From the NCBI GenBank assembly GCA_031119515.1, contig JAVHXR010000003.1:9965-17170 (forward strand): 7,206 nt of DNA, given 5' to 3'. This DNA is from Propionicimonas sp. Its GTDB lineage: Bacteria; Actinomycetota; Actinomycetes; Propionibacteriales; Propionibacteriaceae. Below the pieces are notes generated by a model. That model saw nothing but the letters and a program-made list of their open reading frames with translations, searched no databases and was not told where the DNA came from. The translations under genes and the position numbers were made by a program. Every line of letters starts with the position of its first letter. Position 1 is the stretch's first letter. This document shows positions 1-5,378 of this stretch, one piece after another.

Positions 1-352
1 CGACGTAGAACACCACGGCCGAGCCGAGCAGGGCGCCCAGCACGCCGGCGACGGCGAACAGCAGCCCGACCAGCTGGGCGAAGCGCGGCGGAGCCTCCTC
101 CTCGAGCTCGGCCGGCGGCTGCAGCCGCGGCCGCACCAGGTAGCGGAAGAGGAGTCCCCACGGCTGGTACTTCAGGCCGAACAGCGCGCCGGCCGCGAAG
201 GCGAGCAACTGGACGACCAGCACAGGCAGGCCGGCGGTCGGGCCGAGGATCAGGGTGAGGGCCAGCAGGATCGCGGTGACGGCGGCGGCGAAGCGCGGGC
301 CGCGCGGGTCGATCCTGGCCGGAGTAGTGGTGGAGGGGTTCGCCGAGGTCAT
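1..352 (-). CDS. DUF4395 domain-containing membrane protein (partial, C-terminus outside the window)
   Basis: The first 117 residues are visible and the gene continues past the left edge. After a polar Ser/Thr-rich start come the DUF4395 hallmarks: Asp-Pro-Arg-Gly-Pro-Arg-Phe at residues 15-21, a hydrophobic segment at about 22-38, a second at 43-60, the family-typical stretch GLKYQPWGLLFRYLVRPRL at 59-77, an acidic linker with Pro-Pro-Arg-Phe-Ala-Gln at 88-93, and a third hydrophobic segment at 94-117. The usual family length is about 130-160 residues, so little is missing. The ATG at 350-352 is chosen because the family motif begins soon after it and an AGAGA Shine-Dalgarno-like run lies three bases upstream. 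DUF4395 has no proven biochemical role. In Actinobacteria it is commonly found with thioredoxin-like and thiosulfate sulfurtransferase (rhodanese) genes, which I would expect to the left of position 1. The poly-Cys leader peptide upstream (471-539) supports a sulfur role. Family assignment is firm; function is inferred. Confidence 0.85.
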   Translation of the reverse strand, partial: MTSANPSTTTPARIDPRGPRFAAAVTAILLALTLILGPTAGLPVLVVQLLAFAAGALFGLKYQPWGLLFRYLVRPRLQPPAELEEEAPPRFAQLVGLLFAVAGVLGALLGSAVVFYV

Positions 353-487
353 GGGTCTCTTTCGAGAGAGCGGGTGGCCGGGGGAGGCTGCCGGGCAGCC
401 GATGGTCTGGAGGATGCGTTCGCTCGCGCTCAACGGGGAGGGACGATCGCGATGGCGTTGTCGGTTGCGATCAGCAACAACAACACA
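353..487 (-). promoter_or_regulatory. Structured leader RNA between the poly-Cys codons and the DUF4395 start
   Basis: Three minus-strand hairpins are visible. The first (457-484) includes the Cys codons: GTTGC (474-478) pairs with GCAAC (464-468) around a five-base loop containing the stop codon, and GTTGT (480-484) can extend it by pairing with ACAAC (457-461) across a small internal loop. The second (386-400) is GGCTGC, a three-base loop, then GCAGCC. The third (356-369) is TCTCT, loop CGAA, AGAGA, and places the AGAGA Shine-Dalgarno-like run of DUF4395 in its stem three bases before the ATG. A ribosome paused on the Cys codons would cover the 5' arm of the first hairpin and could redistribute the pairing downstream. 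The pairings are seen directly; the switching is inferred. Confidence 0.5.
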
Positions 488-539
488 GGCACATGCCGGC
501 ACGACGAACCGCGGAGGCGGTGGTCACGACCGGATGCAT
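471..539 (-). CDS. Poly-cysteine leader peptide (22 residues), probable cysteine-responsive attenuator
   Basis: A short reading frame opens with ATG at 537-539 and closes with TGA at 471-473. It begins Met-His-Pro-Val-Val-Thr-Thr, has Arg-Arg at 12-13, and ends Met-Cys-Leu-Cys-Cys-Cys-Cys, so five of the last six residues are cysteine, encoded by TGC, TGT, TGT, TGT and TGC. Consecutive cysteines are very improbable by chance, and the U-rich Cys codons stand out against the G+C-rich surroundings. There is no Shine-Dalgarno; instead a -10-like TACCCT (547-552) ends seven bases before the ATG, placing the transcription start at the A of the ATG, as in actinobacterial leaderless mRNAs. Poly-Cys upstream ORFs are known in mycobacteria, where ribosome stalling at low cysteine raises expression of the downstream sulfur operon. 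Here the next gene, 118 nt downstream on the same strand, encodes a DUF4395 protein, which fits that arrangement. The reading frame is seen directly; the regulatory role is inferred. Confidence 0.8.
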   Translation of the reverse strand: MHPVVTTASAVRRAGMCLCCCC

Positions 540-546
540 GCCCCCG

Positions 547-552
547 AGGGTA
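547..552 (-). promoter_or_regulatory. -10-like element for the leaderless poly-Cys leader
   Basis: On the minus strand the sequence TGGTACCCT gives an extended -10 (TGn followed by TACCCT, matching TANNNT). Seven bases separate the hexamer from the leader ATG at 539, the spacing expected when transcription starts on the ATG itself. The hexamer at the -35 distance (570-575, TGTCCG) is a poor match, so the promoter would rely on the extended -10 or on an activator. The transcript would carry a leader of about 187 nt before the DUF4395 start. Confidence 0.5.
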
Positions 553-656
553 CCACGGCACCCGGGGCCCGGACATCGGGGCTCCTGCCGCGGTGAGACG
601 GACGGCCCCGGCCCGCGACTGCGGCCCCGCGCCCCGGCCCGTCGCCGCGGTCGGTT

Positions 657-3131
657 CTAGAGGGTCGCCTCGATCCGCACCGTACCCCCGGCTGGGGCGT
701 ACTCCACCCGGTTTCCGTCCAGCGGCTCGCCGTCGACCACCAGCCGAGCCCGGGCGCCGCGCCGTCCGGAGTTGGTCACGGTGATCTCGTAGGTGGCGCC
801 GCGGAGCCTGCGGGTGACGGTGAAGGACGGCACGTCGGGTCCGAGCTGCGGGTCCACCACCAGGGCATCGAAGTCGGGCCGGACACCGAGCAGGTGCTGG
901 GAGACCGCGACGAAGTTCCAGGCGGCGGTGCCGGTCAGCCACGAGTTCTTCGCCTCGCCGGCCCGGACCGCCTCCTTGCCGGCGATCATCTGGGCATACA
1001 CGTACGGTTCGAGCCGGTGGGTGTCGCTGATCCCCTCCCGGTAGGCCGGCGTGATCCGCCGGTAGTAGTCGAACGCCCGGTCGCCCCTGCCCACCACGGT
1101 CTCGGCGATGATCACCCAGGGGTTGTTGTGGCAGAAGATGCCGCCGTTCTCCTTGTAGCCCGGCGGATAGGTGGACACCTCACCGAGTTCGACCTGGTAG
1201 GTGGTGTACGCCGGGTACTGGAGGACGAGCCCGTGCGGGGTGCCGAGCAGCGCGTCCACCGAGTCGAGCGCCGCTAGCGCCCGCGAACCGGTGCCGTCCG
1301 CCTCCGGCTCGACGCCGATCCCGGCCATCACCGCGAAGCCCTGCGGCTCGATCCAGATCTTGCCCTCCGCGGACGCGTCGGTCCCGACCGGATTGCCGAA
1401 GTAGTCGTAGGCCCGCCGGAACCATGCGCCGTCCCAGCCGTGTTCGAGGACCGCCGCGCGCATCCCTGCCACCGCGGCGCGGGCCTCCCGCGCCAGCGTG
1501 GCCAGGCCCCGGCGCTCCGCGAGGGTGGCGAACTCGCCGCCGTACAGCACGAACTGGGCGGCGATGAACACGGACTCCGCGACCCCGCCCGCCTTGTTCT
1601 CCGTGGTCTGGAAGGACTCGCCCGGCTCGGTGGAGAAACAGTTGAGGTTGAGGCAGTCGTTCCAGTCCGCACGCCCGATCAGGGGCAGCCCGTGCGGCCC
1701 GAGGTGGTCGACGGTGAAGCGGAACGAGCGGACGAGGTGCTCCCACAGCGCGACCTCGGAGCCGGGCTCGTTGTCGAACGGCACCCGCTCGTCGAGGATC
1801 GAGTCGTCGCCGGTCTCCTTGATGTAGCCGGCGACGCCGGCGATCAACCAGAGCGGGTCGTCGTTGAACCCGGACCCGACGTCGTTGTTGCCGCGCTTGG
1901 TGAGCGGCTGGTACTGGTGGTAGGCGCTGCCGTCCGGGAACTGGGTGGCGGCGATGTCGAGGATCCGCTCCCGTGCCCGCTCGGGTACCAGGTGGACGAA
2001 GCCCAGCAGGTCCTGGTTGGAGTCGCGGAACCCCATCCCGCGGCCGATGCCGGTCTCGAAGTAGGACGCCGACCGCGACATGTTGAAGGTCACCATGCAC
2101 TGGTACTGGTTCCAGATGTTGACCATCCGGTCCAGCTTCTCATCGGTGGAGGAGACGGTGAACGTCGACAGCAGGTCAGCCCAGTAGCTCGCCAGCGCGG
2201 CCAGCGCCGCGTCCACGGCTTCGGGGGTGGCGAACCGGGCCAGCAGCCCGTGCGCGCCGTCCTTGTTCACGACCTGGTGGGCGTCGTCGGCCCACTTGGC
2301 GTCGTCGGCGTTCTCCAGGTAGCCGAGGACGAAGACCAGCTCGCGGCTCTCACCCGGCTCGAGGTCGAGCACCACCTGGTGGGAGCCGATCGGGTACCAC
2401 CCCGAGGCGACCGAGTCCGCCGACCTCCCGGCCAGCGGCACCGCCGGATCGGCGAAGCCGCGGTACGGGCCGCCGAGGAAGGTCTCGCGGTCGGTGTCGA
2501 AGCCGGCTGCCGGCACGTTCACCCCGAAGACGGCGTAGTGGTTGCGGCGTTCGCGGTACTCGGTGCGGTGGTAGATCGCCGACCCGCCGGACGGCGTCCG
2601 CTGCTCGATCTCGACCTCGCCGATCGAGAGGTTGCGCTGGTAGTTGGTCTGGTCGTCGTGGGCGTTCCACAGCGCGAACTCGACGAACGAGAACAGGCTG
2701 ACGTGTTTGGCGGCGTCGCCGGTGTTGGTCACGGTGACCCGCTGGACCTCGGCGTTCTCCCCGAGCGGGACGAGATAGGTGGTGGCGAGCCGCAGCCCGC
2801 CGCGCTCACCGGTGATGGTGGAGTAGCCCAGGCCGTGCCGGGCCTCGAAGTGGTCCAGGTCGGCCCGCACCGGCAGCCAGGTCGGCGTCCACACGTCGCC
2901 GCCGTCGTTGACGTACAGGTAGCGTCCGCCGGCGTCGGTCGGGACGTTGTTGTAGCGGTAGCGGGTGAGCCGGCGCATCCGGGCGTCGCGGTAGAAGGAG
3001 TAGCCGCCGCCGAGGTGGGACAGGAGCGAGAAGAACTTCTGCGAGCCGAGGTAGTTGATCCACGGGTAGGGCGTGTGCGGGGTGGTGATGACGTACTCGC
3101 GGGCAGCGTCATCGAAATGCCCGTACTGCAT
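657..3131 (-). CDS. Cellobiose phosphorylase, glycoside hydrolase family 94
   Basis: This 824-residue cytosolic enzyme should catalyse reversible phosphorolysis of cellobiose to alpha-D-glucose 1-phosphate and glucose (EC 2.4.1.20). From memory it is closely similar over its whole length to the Cellulomonas (Cellvibrio) gilvus enzyme, with a consistent two-residue offset. Visible active-site residues, with expected C. gilvus counterparts in parentheses: Arg353 (351), Arg364 (362), Asp370 (368), Trp490 (488), general acid Asp492 (490) in the Trp-Asn-Asp motif, Glu651 (649), His668 (666) and Thr733-Gly734 (731-732) in the phosphate site. The N-terminal beta-sandwich occupies roughly 1-300, followed by the (alpha/alpha)6 barrel and a small C-terminal beta domain. 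The ATG at 3129-3131 is preceded by GAGAGG seven bases upstream, and the protein begins exactly as the family does (YGHFDD then EYVITTPHTPYPWINYLG). No signal peptide. Regulation is probably through the CebR-like operator upstream. No cellobiose transporter, beta-glucosidase or LacI-type gene is adjacent in this window. Cellodextrin or laminaribiose specificity is possible but less likely. Confidence 0.95.
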   Translation of the reverse strand: MQYGHFDDAAREYVITTPHTPYPWINYLGSQKFFSLLSHLGGGYSFYRDARMRRLTRYRYNNVPTDAGGRYLYVNDGGDVWTPTWLPVRADLDHFEARHGLGYSTITGERGGLRLATTYLVPLGENAEVQRVTVTNTGDAAKHVSLFSFVEFALWNAHDDQTNYQRNLSIGEVEIEQRTPSGGSAIYHRTEYRERRNHYAVFGVNVPAAGFDTDRETFLGGPYRGFADPAVPLAGRSADSVASGWYPIGSHQVVLDLEPGESRELVFVLGYLENADDAKWADDAHQVVNKDGAHGLLARFATPEAVDAALAALASYWADLLSTFTVSSTDEKLDRMVNIWNQYQCMVTFNMSRSASYFETGIGRGMGFRDSNQDLLGFVHLVPERARERILDIAATQFPDGSAYHQYQPLTKRGNNDVGSGFNDDPLWLIAGVAGYIKETGDDSILDERVPFDNEPGSEVALWEHLVRSFRFTVDHLGPHGLPLIGRADWNDCLNLNCFSTEPGESFQTTENKAGGVAESVFIAAQFVLYGGEFATLAERRGLATLAREARAAVAGMRAAVLEHGWDGAWFRRAYDYFGNPVGTDASAEGKIWIEPQGFAVMAGIGVEPEADGTGSRALAALDSVDALLGTPHGLVLQYPAYTTYQVELGEVSTYPPGYKENGGIFCHNNPWVIIAETVVGRGDRAFDYYRRITPAYREGISDTHRLEPYVYAQMIAGKEAVRAGEAKNSWLTGTAAWNFVAVSQHLLGVRPDFDALVVDPQLGPDVPSFTVTRRLRGATYEITVTNSGRRGARARLVVDGEPLDGNRVEYAPAGGTVRIEATL

Positions 3132-3198
3132 CTCGGGGCCTCTCGAAATCGGGTGGAGATCGTGGTCTGCGCTCGGTGTAGTGGGCAGGTGCTCACAA

Positions 3199-3218
3199 CG
3201 ATGAAAGCGCTCTCATCG
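3199..3218. promoter_or_regulatory. CebR/CelR-like (LacI-family) operator
   Basis: A 20-base near-perfect palindrome, centred on AGCGCT, in which only one symmetric pair of positions is mismatched. Its 14-base core TGAAAGCGCTCTCA matches 11 of 14 positions of TGGGAGCGCTCCCA, the operator of the cellobiose/cellulase repressors CebR (Streptomyces) and CelR (Thermobifida). It lies 68 bases upstream of the cellobiose phosphorylase ATG and overlaps the -10 element and the expected start site, so a bound repressor would block transcription. The repressor is not encoded in the window. Confidence 0.75.
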
Positions 3219-3243
3219 TAGCCTTCGCGGGCAGCTCCGTCTA
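3215..3243 (-). promoter_or_regulatory. Promoter of the cellobiose phosphorylase gene
   Basis: On the minus strand TAGACG (3238-3243) is followed after exactly 17 bases by TACGAT (3215-3220). These match the -35 consensus TTGAC(A/G) in five positions and the -10 pattern TAnnaT. Transcription should start near 3207-3208, inside the palindromic operator, giving a 5' untranslated region of about 76 nt. Its overlap with the operator makes both calls more credible. Confidence 0.65.
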
Positions 3244-3333
3244 CGCGGGACCGGCTGCCGCAGGCCGTCGCGGGAGTTCCGGGCGGCGCCCTCGCGGCTG
3301 GCCGCACCTGCCGCGCCGAGCACAGTCCAGCAG

Positions 3334-3353
3334 GCCCCGCGGCGTGGCGGGGC
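3334..3353 (-). terminator. Possible terminator hairpin downstream of the VOC gene
   Basis: GCCCCGC (3334-3340) and GCGGGGC (3347-3353) form a seven-base all-G/C stem with a six-base loop, 13 bases past the stop codon of the minus-strand VOC gene. There is no U-run, which is common in high-GC actinobacteria, so this is a plausible but weak terminator call. Confidence 0.35.
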
Positions 3354-3366
3354 GGGGTGGGTGCGC

Positions 3367-3738
3367 TCAGCGGGGAGGGAAGCCGCCGAACCTGACCAGG
3401 TTGCCGTGCGGGTCGATGACGTGGAACTCGACCGCCCCCCACGACTCCTGCTGCGGCTGGCTGAGCCGGGCGGGAGGGGGTACGTCGGTCGCGGCCCAGC
3501 CGGCGTGGGCGTCCAGTGCCTCCTGCGGGGTGTCGAAGCGGACGTAGCAGGCGACGTCGTTGGTCCAGCGGTCGACCGACGGGTCGGGCCAGAAGTGGAG
3601 TTCGATCCCGAGGCCGGCGTGGCGCAGGATCAGGTAGTCCTCCCACCGACCGGTCTCGGCGAATCCGAGGCGGGCCCAGAACCCCGCTGTCACGGCGAAG
3701 TCCGCGCTCGGCAGGATCGGAATGGTGGTGGCCGCCAT
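3367..3738 (-). CDS. VOC-fold protein of the glyoxalase/bleomycin-resistance type
   Basis: A 123-residue single-domain protein of the vicinal oxygen chelate superfamily. The N-terminal half has the characteristic TTIPILPS beta strand, a helix ending in the motif FWARLGF, and then YLILRHAGLGIELHFW. The second half has VACYVRF and, near the end, WGAVEFHVIDPHGNLVRFG, the usual closing hairpin of the family. The length and both halves resemble small bleomycin-binding-type proteins that sequester drugs as dimers rather than metal-dependent enzymes, but the ligand cannot be read from the sequence. The ATG at 3736-3738 is preferred; a GTG two codons upstream (3742-3744) is also possible, and neither has a good Shine-Dalgarno. 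The gene starts about 40 bases after the stop of the upstream regulator gene on the same strand, so the two are probably cotranscribed. Family is confident; drug resistance is not demonstrated. Confidence 0.82.
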   Translation of the reverse strand: MAATTIPILPSADFAVTAGFWARLGFAETGRWEDYLILRHAGLGIELHFWPDPSVDRWTNDVACYVRFDTPQEALDAHAGWAATDVPPPARLSQPQQESWGAVEFHVIDPHGNLVRFGGFPPR

Positions 3739-3780
3739 GCCCACAGTCTGCAGCCTGACCGGGCGGGCGTCGACGGTGCC

Positions 3781-4416
3781 TCAGTCGGTCCCGGTGCGGG
3801 TCAGCGTGAGCAGGCAGAGCTCGGGCTCGACGAACGGCGCCAGGCCAACGTGGACGCGGGCGCCGGCCGGATGCCGTGCGGCGATCCGCTGCGCCAGCCC
3901 GAGGTGGGTCTGGCACACCACTTCGGGGTGGTCCCGGGCGACCTCACGGAAGGGGCAGGCCCGCAGCCGGATCACGCCGCCGCGGGCCTCCGGCTCGAAG
4001 CCGAGGTCGGCGAACGCCGAGAGGATCGCGTCCTCCGCCTCGCCCGGCCGGTTCGCCAGCAGGTCCGCCCAGCGGTGCCCGGCGGCCACCGCGTCCGGAG
4101 TCGCGGTGCCGGAGCCCGCCACCGCCTCGGCGAGTACCCGGATGAGCTGGTCGCGGACGGCGTCGGGGCGGGGTGTGGCGGAGTACCGCAGGCTCGGCCG
4201 GCCACGCCGTCGGCCGGCCGAGGAGCGGCGGGAGACGAGCCCGGCGTGCTCGAGCTGGTCGAGGTGGAAGCGCACGGTGGTGACGTGCAGCCCGACGGCG
4301 GCGGCGAGTTCGGTGGCGGTCAGGTCCGGGCCCGACCGCTCCAACTCGTCCAGCACCCGTCTGCGAACCGGAGACGCCAAGGCGGCGTGGCGCTCGCGCT
4401 CGGTGGCCTCGTCCAT
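3781..4416 (-). CDS. ArsR/COG2345-like winged-helix regulator with a C-terminal cysteine motif
   Basis: A 211-residue transcription factor. Residues about 8-80 form a winged helix: SPVRRRVLDELE, then the helix-turn-helix LTATELAAAVGLHVTTVRFHL at 32-52, DQLEHAGLVSRR, and a basic wing GRRRGRPSLRY at 68-78. The C-terminal half holds Cys154-Pro-Phe, Val-Cys168 and Cys201. The CPF...VC..H arrangement resembles the cysteine-containing region of COG2345/SufR-type regulators, some of which bind an Fe-S cluster. Cluster or metal binding here is inference. The ATG at 4414-4416 is the only sensible start, because longer in-frame versions run antisense through the DUF2249 gene. It has no Shine-Dalgarno; TACGTT six bases upstream suggests leaderless transcription. 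It is divergent from the DUF2249 gene (147-base shared region), so it is the natural candidate to regulate that gene and itself, and it probably drives the VOC gene downstream. Confidence 0.8.
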   Translation of the reverse strand: MDEATERERHAALASPVRRRVLDELERSGPDLTATELAAAVGLHVTTVRFHLDQLEHAGLVSRRSSAGRRRGRPSLRYSATPRPDAVRDQLIRVLAEAVAGSGTATPDAVAAGHRWADLLANRPGEAEDAILSAFADLGFEPEARGGVIRLRACPFREVARDHPEVVCQTHLGLAQRIAARHPAGARVHVGLAPFVEPELCLLTLTRTGTD

Positions 4417-4422
4417 GAATAG

Positions 4423-4428
4423 AACGTA
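4423..4428 (-). promoter_or_regulatory. -10-like element for a leaderless regulator mRNA
   Basis: TACGTT on the minus strand fits the actinobacterial TANNNT pattern. It ends six bases before the regulator ATG at 4416, which would put the transcription start on the initiation codon. No good -35 hexamer is seen, and there is no Shine-Dalgarno upstream of this ATG, which supports the leaderless reading. Confidence 0.35.
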
Positions 4429-4504
4429 ACACCGTCCCGGAAAGCGTGGCCAGTGGCGCCTGCCTCGGCTGGCTCGTGAGCAGCACAACGCAATAGAAAG
4501 GTGT

Positions 4505-4525
4505 ATCGTCCGGTTTAATCGTCCG
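4505..4525 (+). promoter_or_regulatory. Direct repeats in the divergent regulator/DUF2249 intergenic region
   Basis: ATCGTCCG occurs twice, at 4505-4512 and 4518-4525, 13 bases apart, flanking TTTAAT (4514-4519), a plausible -10 for the DUF2249 gene. The repeats could be binding half-sites for the divergent winged-helix regulator. No good -35 hexamer is visible, suggesting either activation or an unrecognised promoter. Confidence 0.35.
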
Positions 4526-4563
4526 TGCCCGACCGGGTCCGGCCATACCCAGGGAGCGTCGCA

Positions 4564-4869
4564 GTGAACCAGCCAGTCCAGGTCGTCCAGCAGGCCAGCA
4601 CCGGTAGCGGGGGGTGCGGCTGCGGCGGGCACGACGACCAGGTGCCAGCCCTCGACGTCCGCACGATCCCGCACGCCATCCGGCATGCCGCCGTGCTGGG
4701 CGCCTTCGACGCGATCCCGGTGGGCGGGTCGATGATCCTGGTCGCGCCGCATGCGCCGCTGCCGCTGCTGGCCCAACTGGCCGAGCGGGCGCCGATCGAG
4801 GTCGAGTTCCTCGTCGAGGGCCCCAGCGAGTGGCACGTGAAGCTCACCCGTCGCGCCGACCGGGACTGA
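4564..4869 (+). CDS. DUF2249 domain-containing protein with an N-terminal CxC motif
   Basis: A 101-residue cytosolic protein. After a polar lead the sequence Gly-Gly-Cys18-Gly-Cys20-Gly-Gly-His23-Asp-Asp suggests a metal- or redox-active site. The DUF2249 domain fills residues 28-97: LDVRTIPHAIRHAAVLGAFD at 30-49, the Pro-His-Ala-Pro-Leu-Pro-Leu-Leu motif at 62-69 (the family's DHDPxPL equivalent), and EGPSEWHVKL at 85-94. The GTG at 4564-4566 is chosen over a GTG at 4525 because AGGGAG (4551-4556) lies seven bases upstream, a strong ribosome binding site, and because the upstream extension is not family-like. DUF2249 proteins are compact TusA-like or hemerythrin-associated proteins, often found near respiratory or nitrosative-stress genes, with no established reaction. 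Divergent pairing with a cysteine-motif regulator suggests a shared redox, metal or NO response. Family is firm; role is inferred. Confidence 0.85.
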   Translation: MNQPVQVVQQASTGSGGCGCGGHDDQVPALDVRTIPHAIRHAAVLGAFDAIPVGGSMILVAPHAPLPLLAQLAERAPIEVEFLVEGPSEWHVKLTRRADRD

Positions 4870-4922
4870 GCTCGCGGCGGACTCCCCGCCGTCCCCGCTC
4901 CGCCCCGCCCGGGCCGGGACGC

Positions 4923-4960
4923 GACGGTGCCCGGGACGCGAACGCGTCCCGGGCACCGTC
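4923..4960. terminator. Perfect 18-bp inverted repeat between convergent genes, probable bidirectional terminator
   Basis: The arms 4923-4940 and 4943-4960 are exact reverse complements separated by AA. In RNA the innermost pairs would open to give a loop of four or more bases and a very stable 17-18-bp stem. It lies 53 bases past the DUF2249 stop and 15 bases past the stop of the opposite-strand SHOCT gene, the classic place for a shared terminator. There is no T-run on either side, as is usual for actinobacterial terminators. Confidence 0.8.
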
Positions 4961-4975
4961 AGGCAGGGTGGCGGG

Positions 4976-5362
4976 TCAGGCCAGCGCCTTCGCCTTCAAC
5001 TGCGCGAACTCCTCCGGGGTGATGGTCCCGGCGTCGAGCAACTGCTTGGCCTTGGCGATGTCCTCGGCCGGGCTGCTCCCGGCGACCGAGCGGACGTAGT
5101 CGTCGGACGCGGCCTTCGCCTGGCGTGCCTGCTCGGCGGCACGCTCACCCATCCCCTTGCCGCGGAAGATCAGGTAGGCCAACGCGGTCAGGAACGGCAG
5201 GAAGATCAGGAAGAGCAGCCAGATCGCCTTCACCCAGCCGTTGAGCTTGCTGTCGCGGAACAGGTCGGTGATGATCGAGAACAGCGCCATCAGGTAGGCG
5301 ACGAACACGAAGATCGTCAGGAACCACCAGATCGCGTCCCAGATGGTCGACCAGAAAGACAT
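4976..5362 (-). CDS. Small membrane protein with PLDc_N-type helices and a C-terminal SHOCT domain
   Basis: A 128-residue protein with two predicted transmembrane helices, at about 8-32 (aromatic-rich, TIWDAIWWFLTIFVFVAYLM) and 43-66. They are joined by the short polar loop DLFRDSKLNGW, which is typical of the PLDc_N hairpin. A charged linker with many Ala/Gln/Lys follows (67-95), then a SHOCT module at about 99-126 with the pattern IAKAKQLLDAGTITPEEFAQLK. SHOCT modules are short oligomerisation or interaction helices of unknown specific role. The start is the ATG at 5360-5362 because AAGGAA lies seven bases upstream; the in-frame GTG two codons earlier would be too close to it. The gene follows the holin-like gene by 65 bases on the same strand and converges on the DUF2249 gene. 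Domain calls are solid; the cellular function is unknown, perhaps envelope stress or membrane organisation. Confidence 0.8.
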   Translation of the reverse strand: MSFWSTIWDAIWWFLTIFVFVAYLMALFSIITDLFRDSKLNGWVKAIWLLFLIFLPFLTALAYLIFRGKGMGERAAEQARQAKAASDDYVRSVAGSSPAEDIAKAKQLLDAGTITPEEFAQLKAKALA

Positions 5363-5378
5363 GTGCACTTTCCTTCCC

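Larger units (their letters stand above)
353..656. other. Intergenic region between the cellobiose phosphorylase and DUF4395 genes
   Basis: This 304-base stretch has no conventional gene. Its lower two thirds hold the poly-Cys leader peptide, the promoter-like element and the structured leader described separately. The part next to the phosphorylase stop (about 600-656) is extremely C/G-rich on the plus strand and contains CCCCGGCCCG twice (606-615 and 632-641), with only weak hairpin potential (for example a five-base pairing of 615-619 with 641-645). I find no convincing intrinsic terminator for the phosphorylase gene, so some readthrough towards the leader cannot be excluded. Confidence 0.6.

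Noticed and set aside
430..942. 170-codon minus-strand frame across the phosphorylase 3' end and the intergenic region
   Set aside because: It is out of frame with the phosphorylase, low complexity, and competes with the better-supported poly-Cys leader.
1440..3221. 593-codon plus-strand open frame antisense to the cellobiose phosphorylase gene
   Set aside because: The opposite strand encodes a full-length GH94 enzyme with all active-site residues. The antisense product is low-complexity, rich in Val, Gly, Arg and Glu, and resembles no family; long antisense frames are a routine artefact of high GC.
2729..3916. 395-codon minus-strand frame overlapping the phosphorylase and VOC genes
   Set aside because: It is an out-of-frame shadow with Arg/Pro/Ala-rich composition and covers the well-supported promoter/operator region.
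4417..4956. N-terminal extension of the regulator gene (in-frame open to 4956)
   Set aside because: The extension runs antisense through the DUF2249 gene and the terminator, and its sequence is not regulator-like. The ATG at 4416 fits the winged-helix family start.
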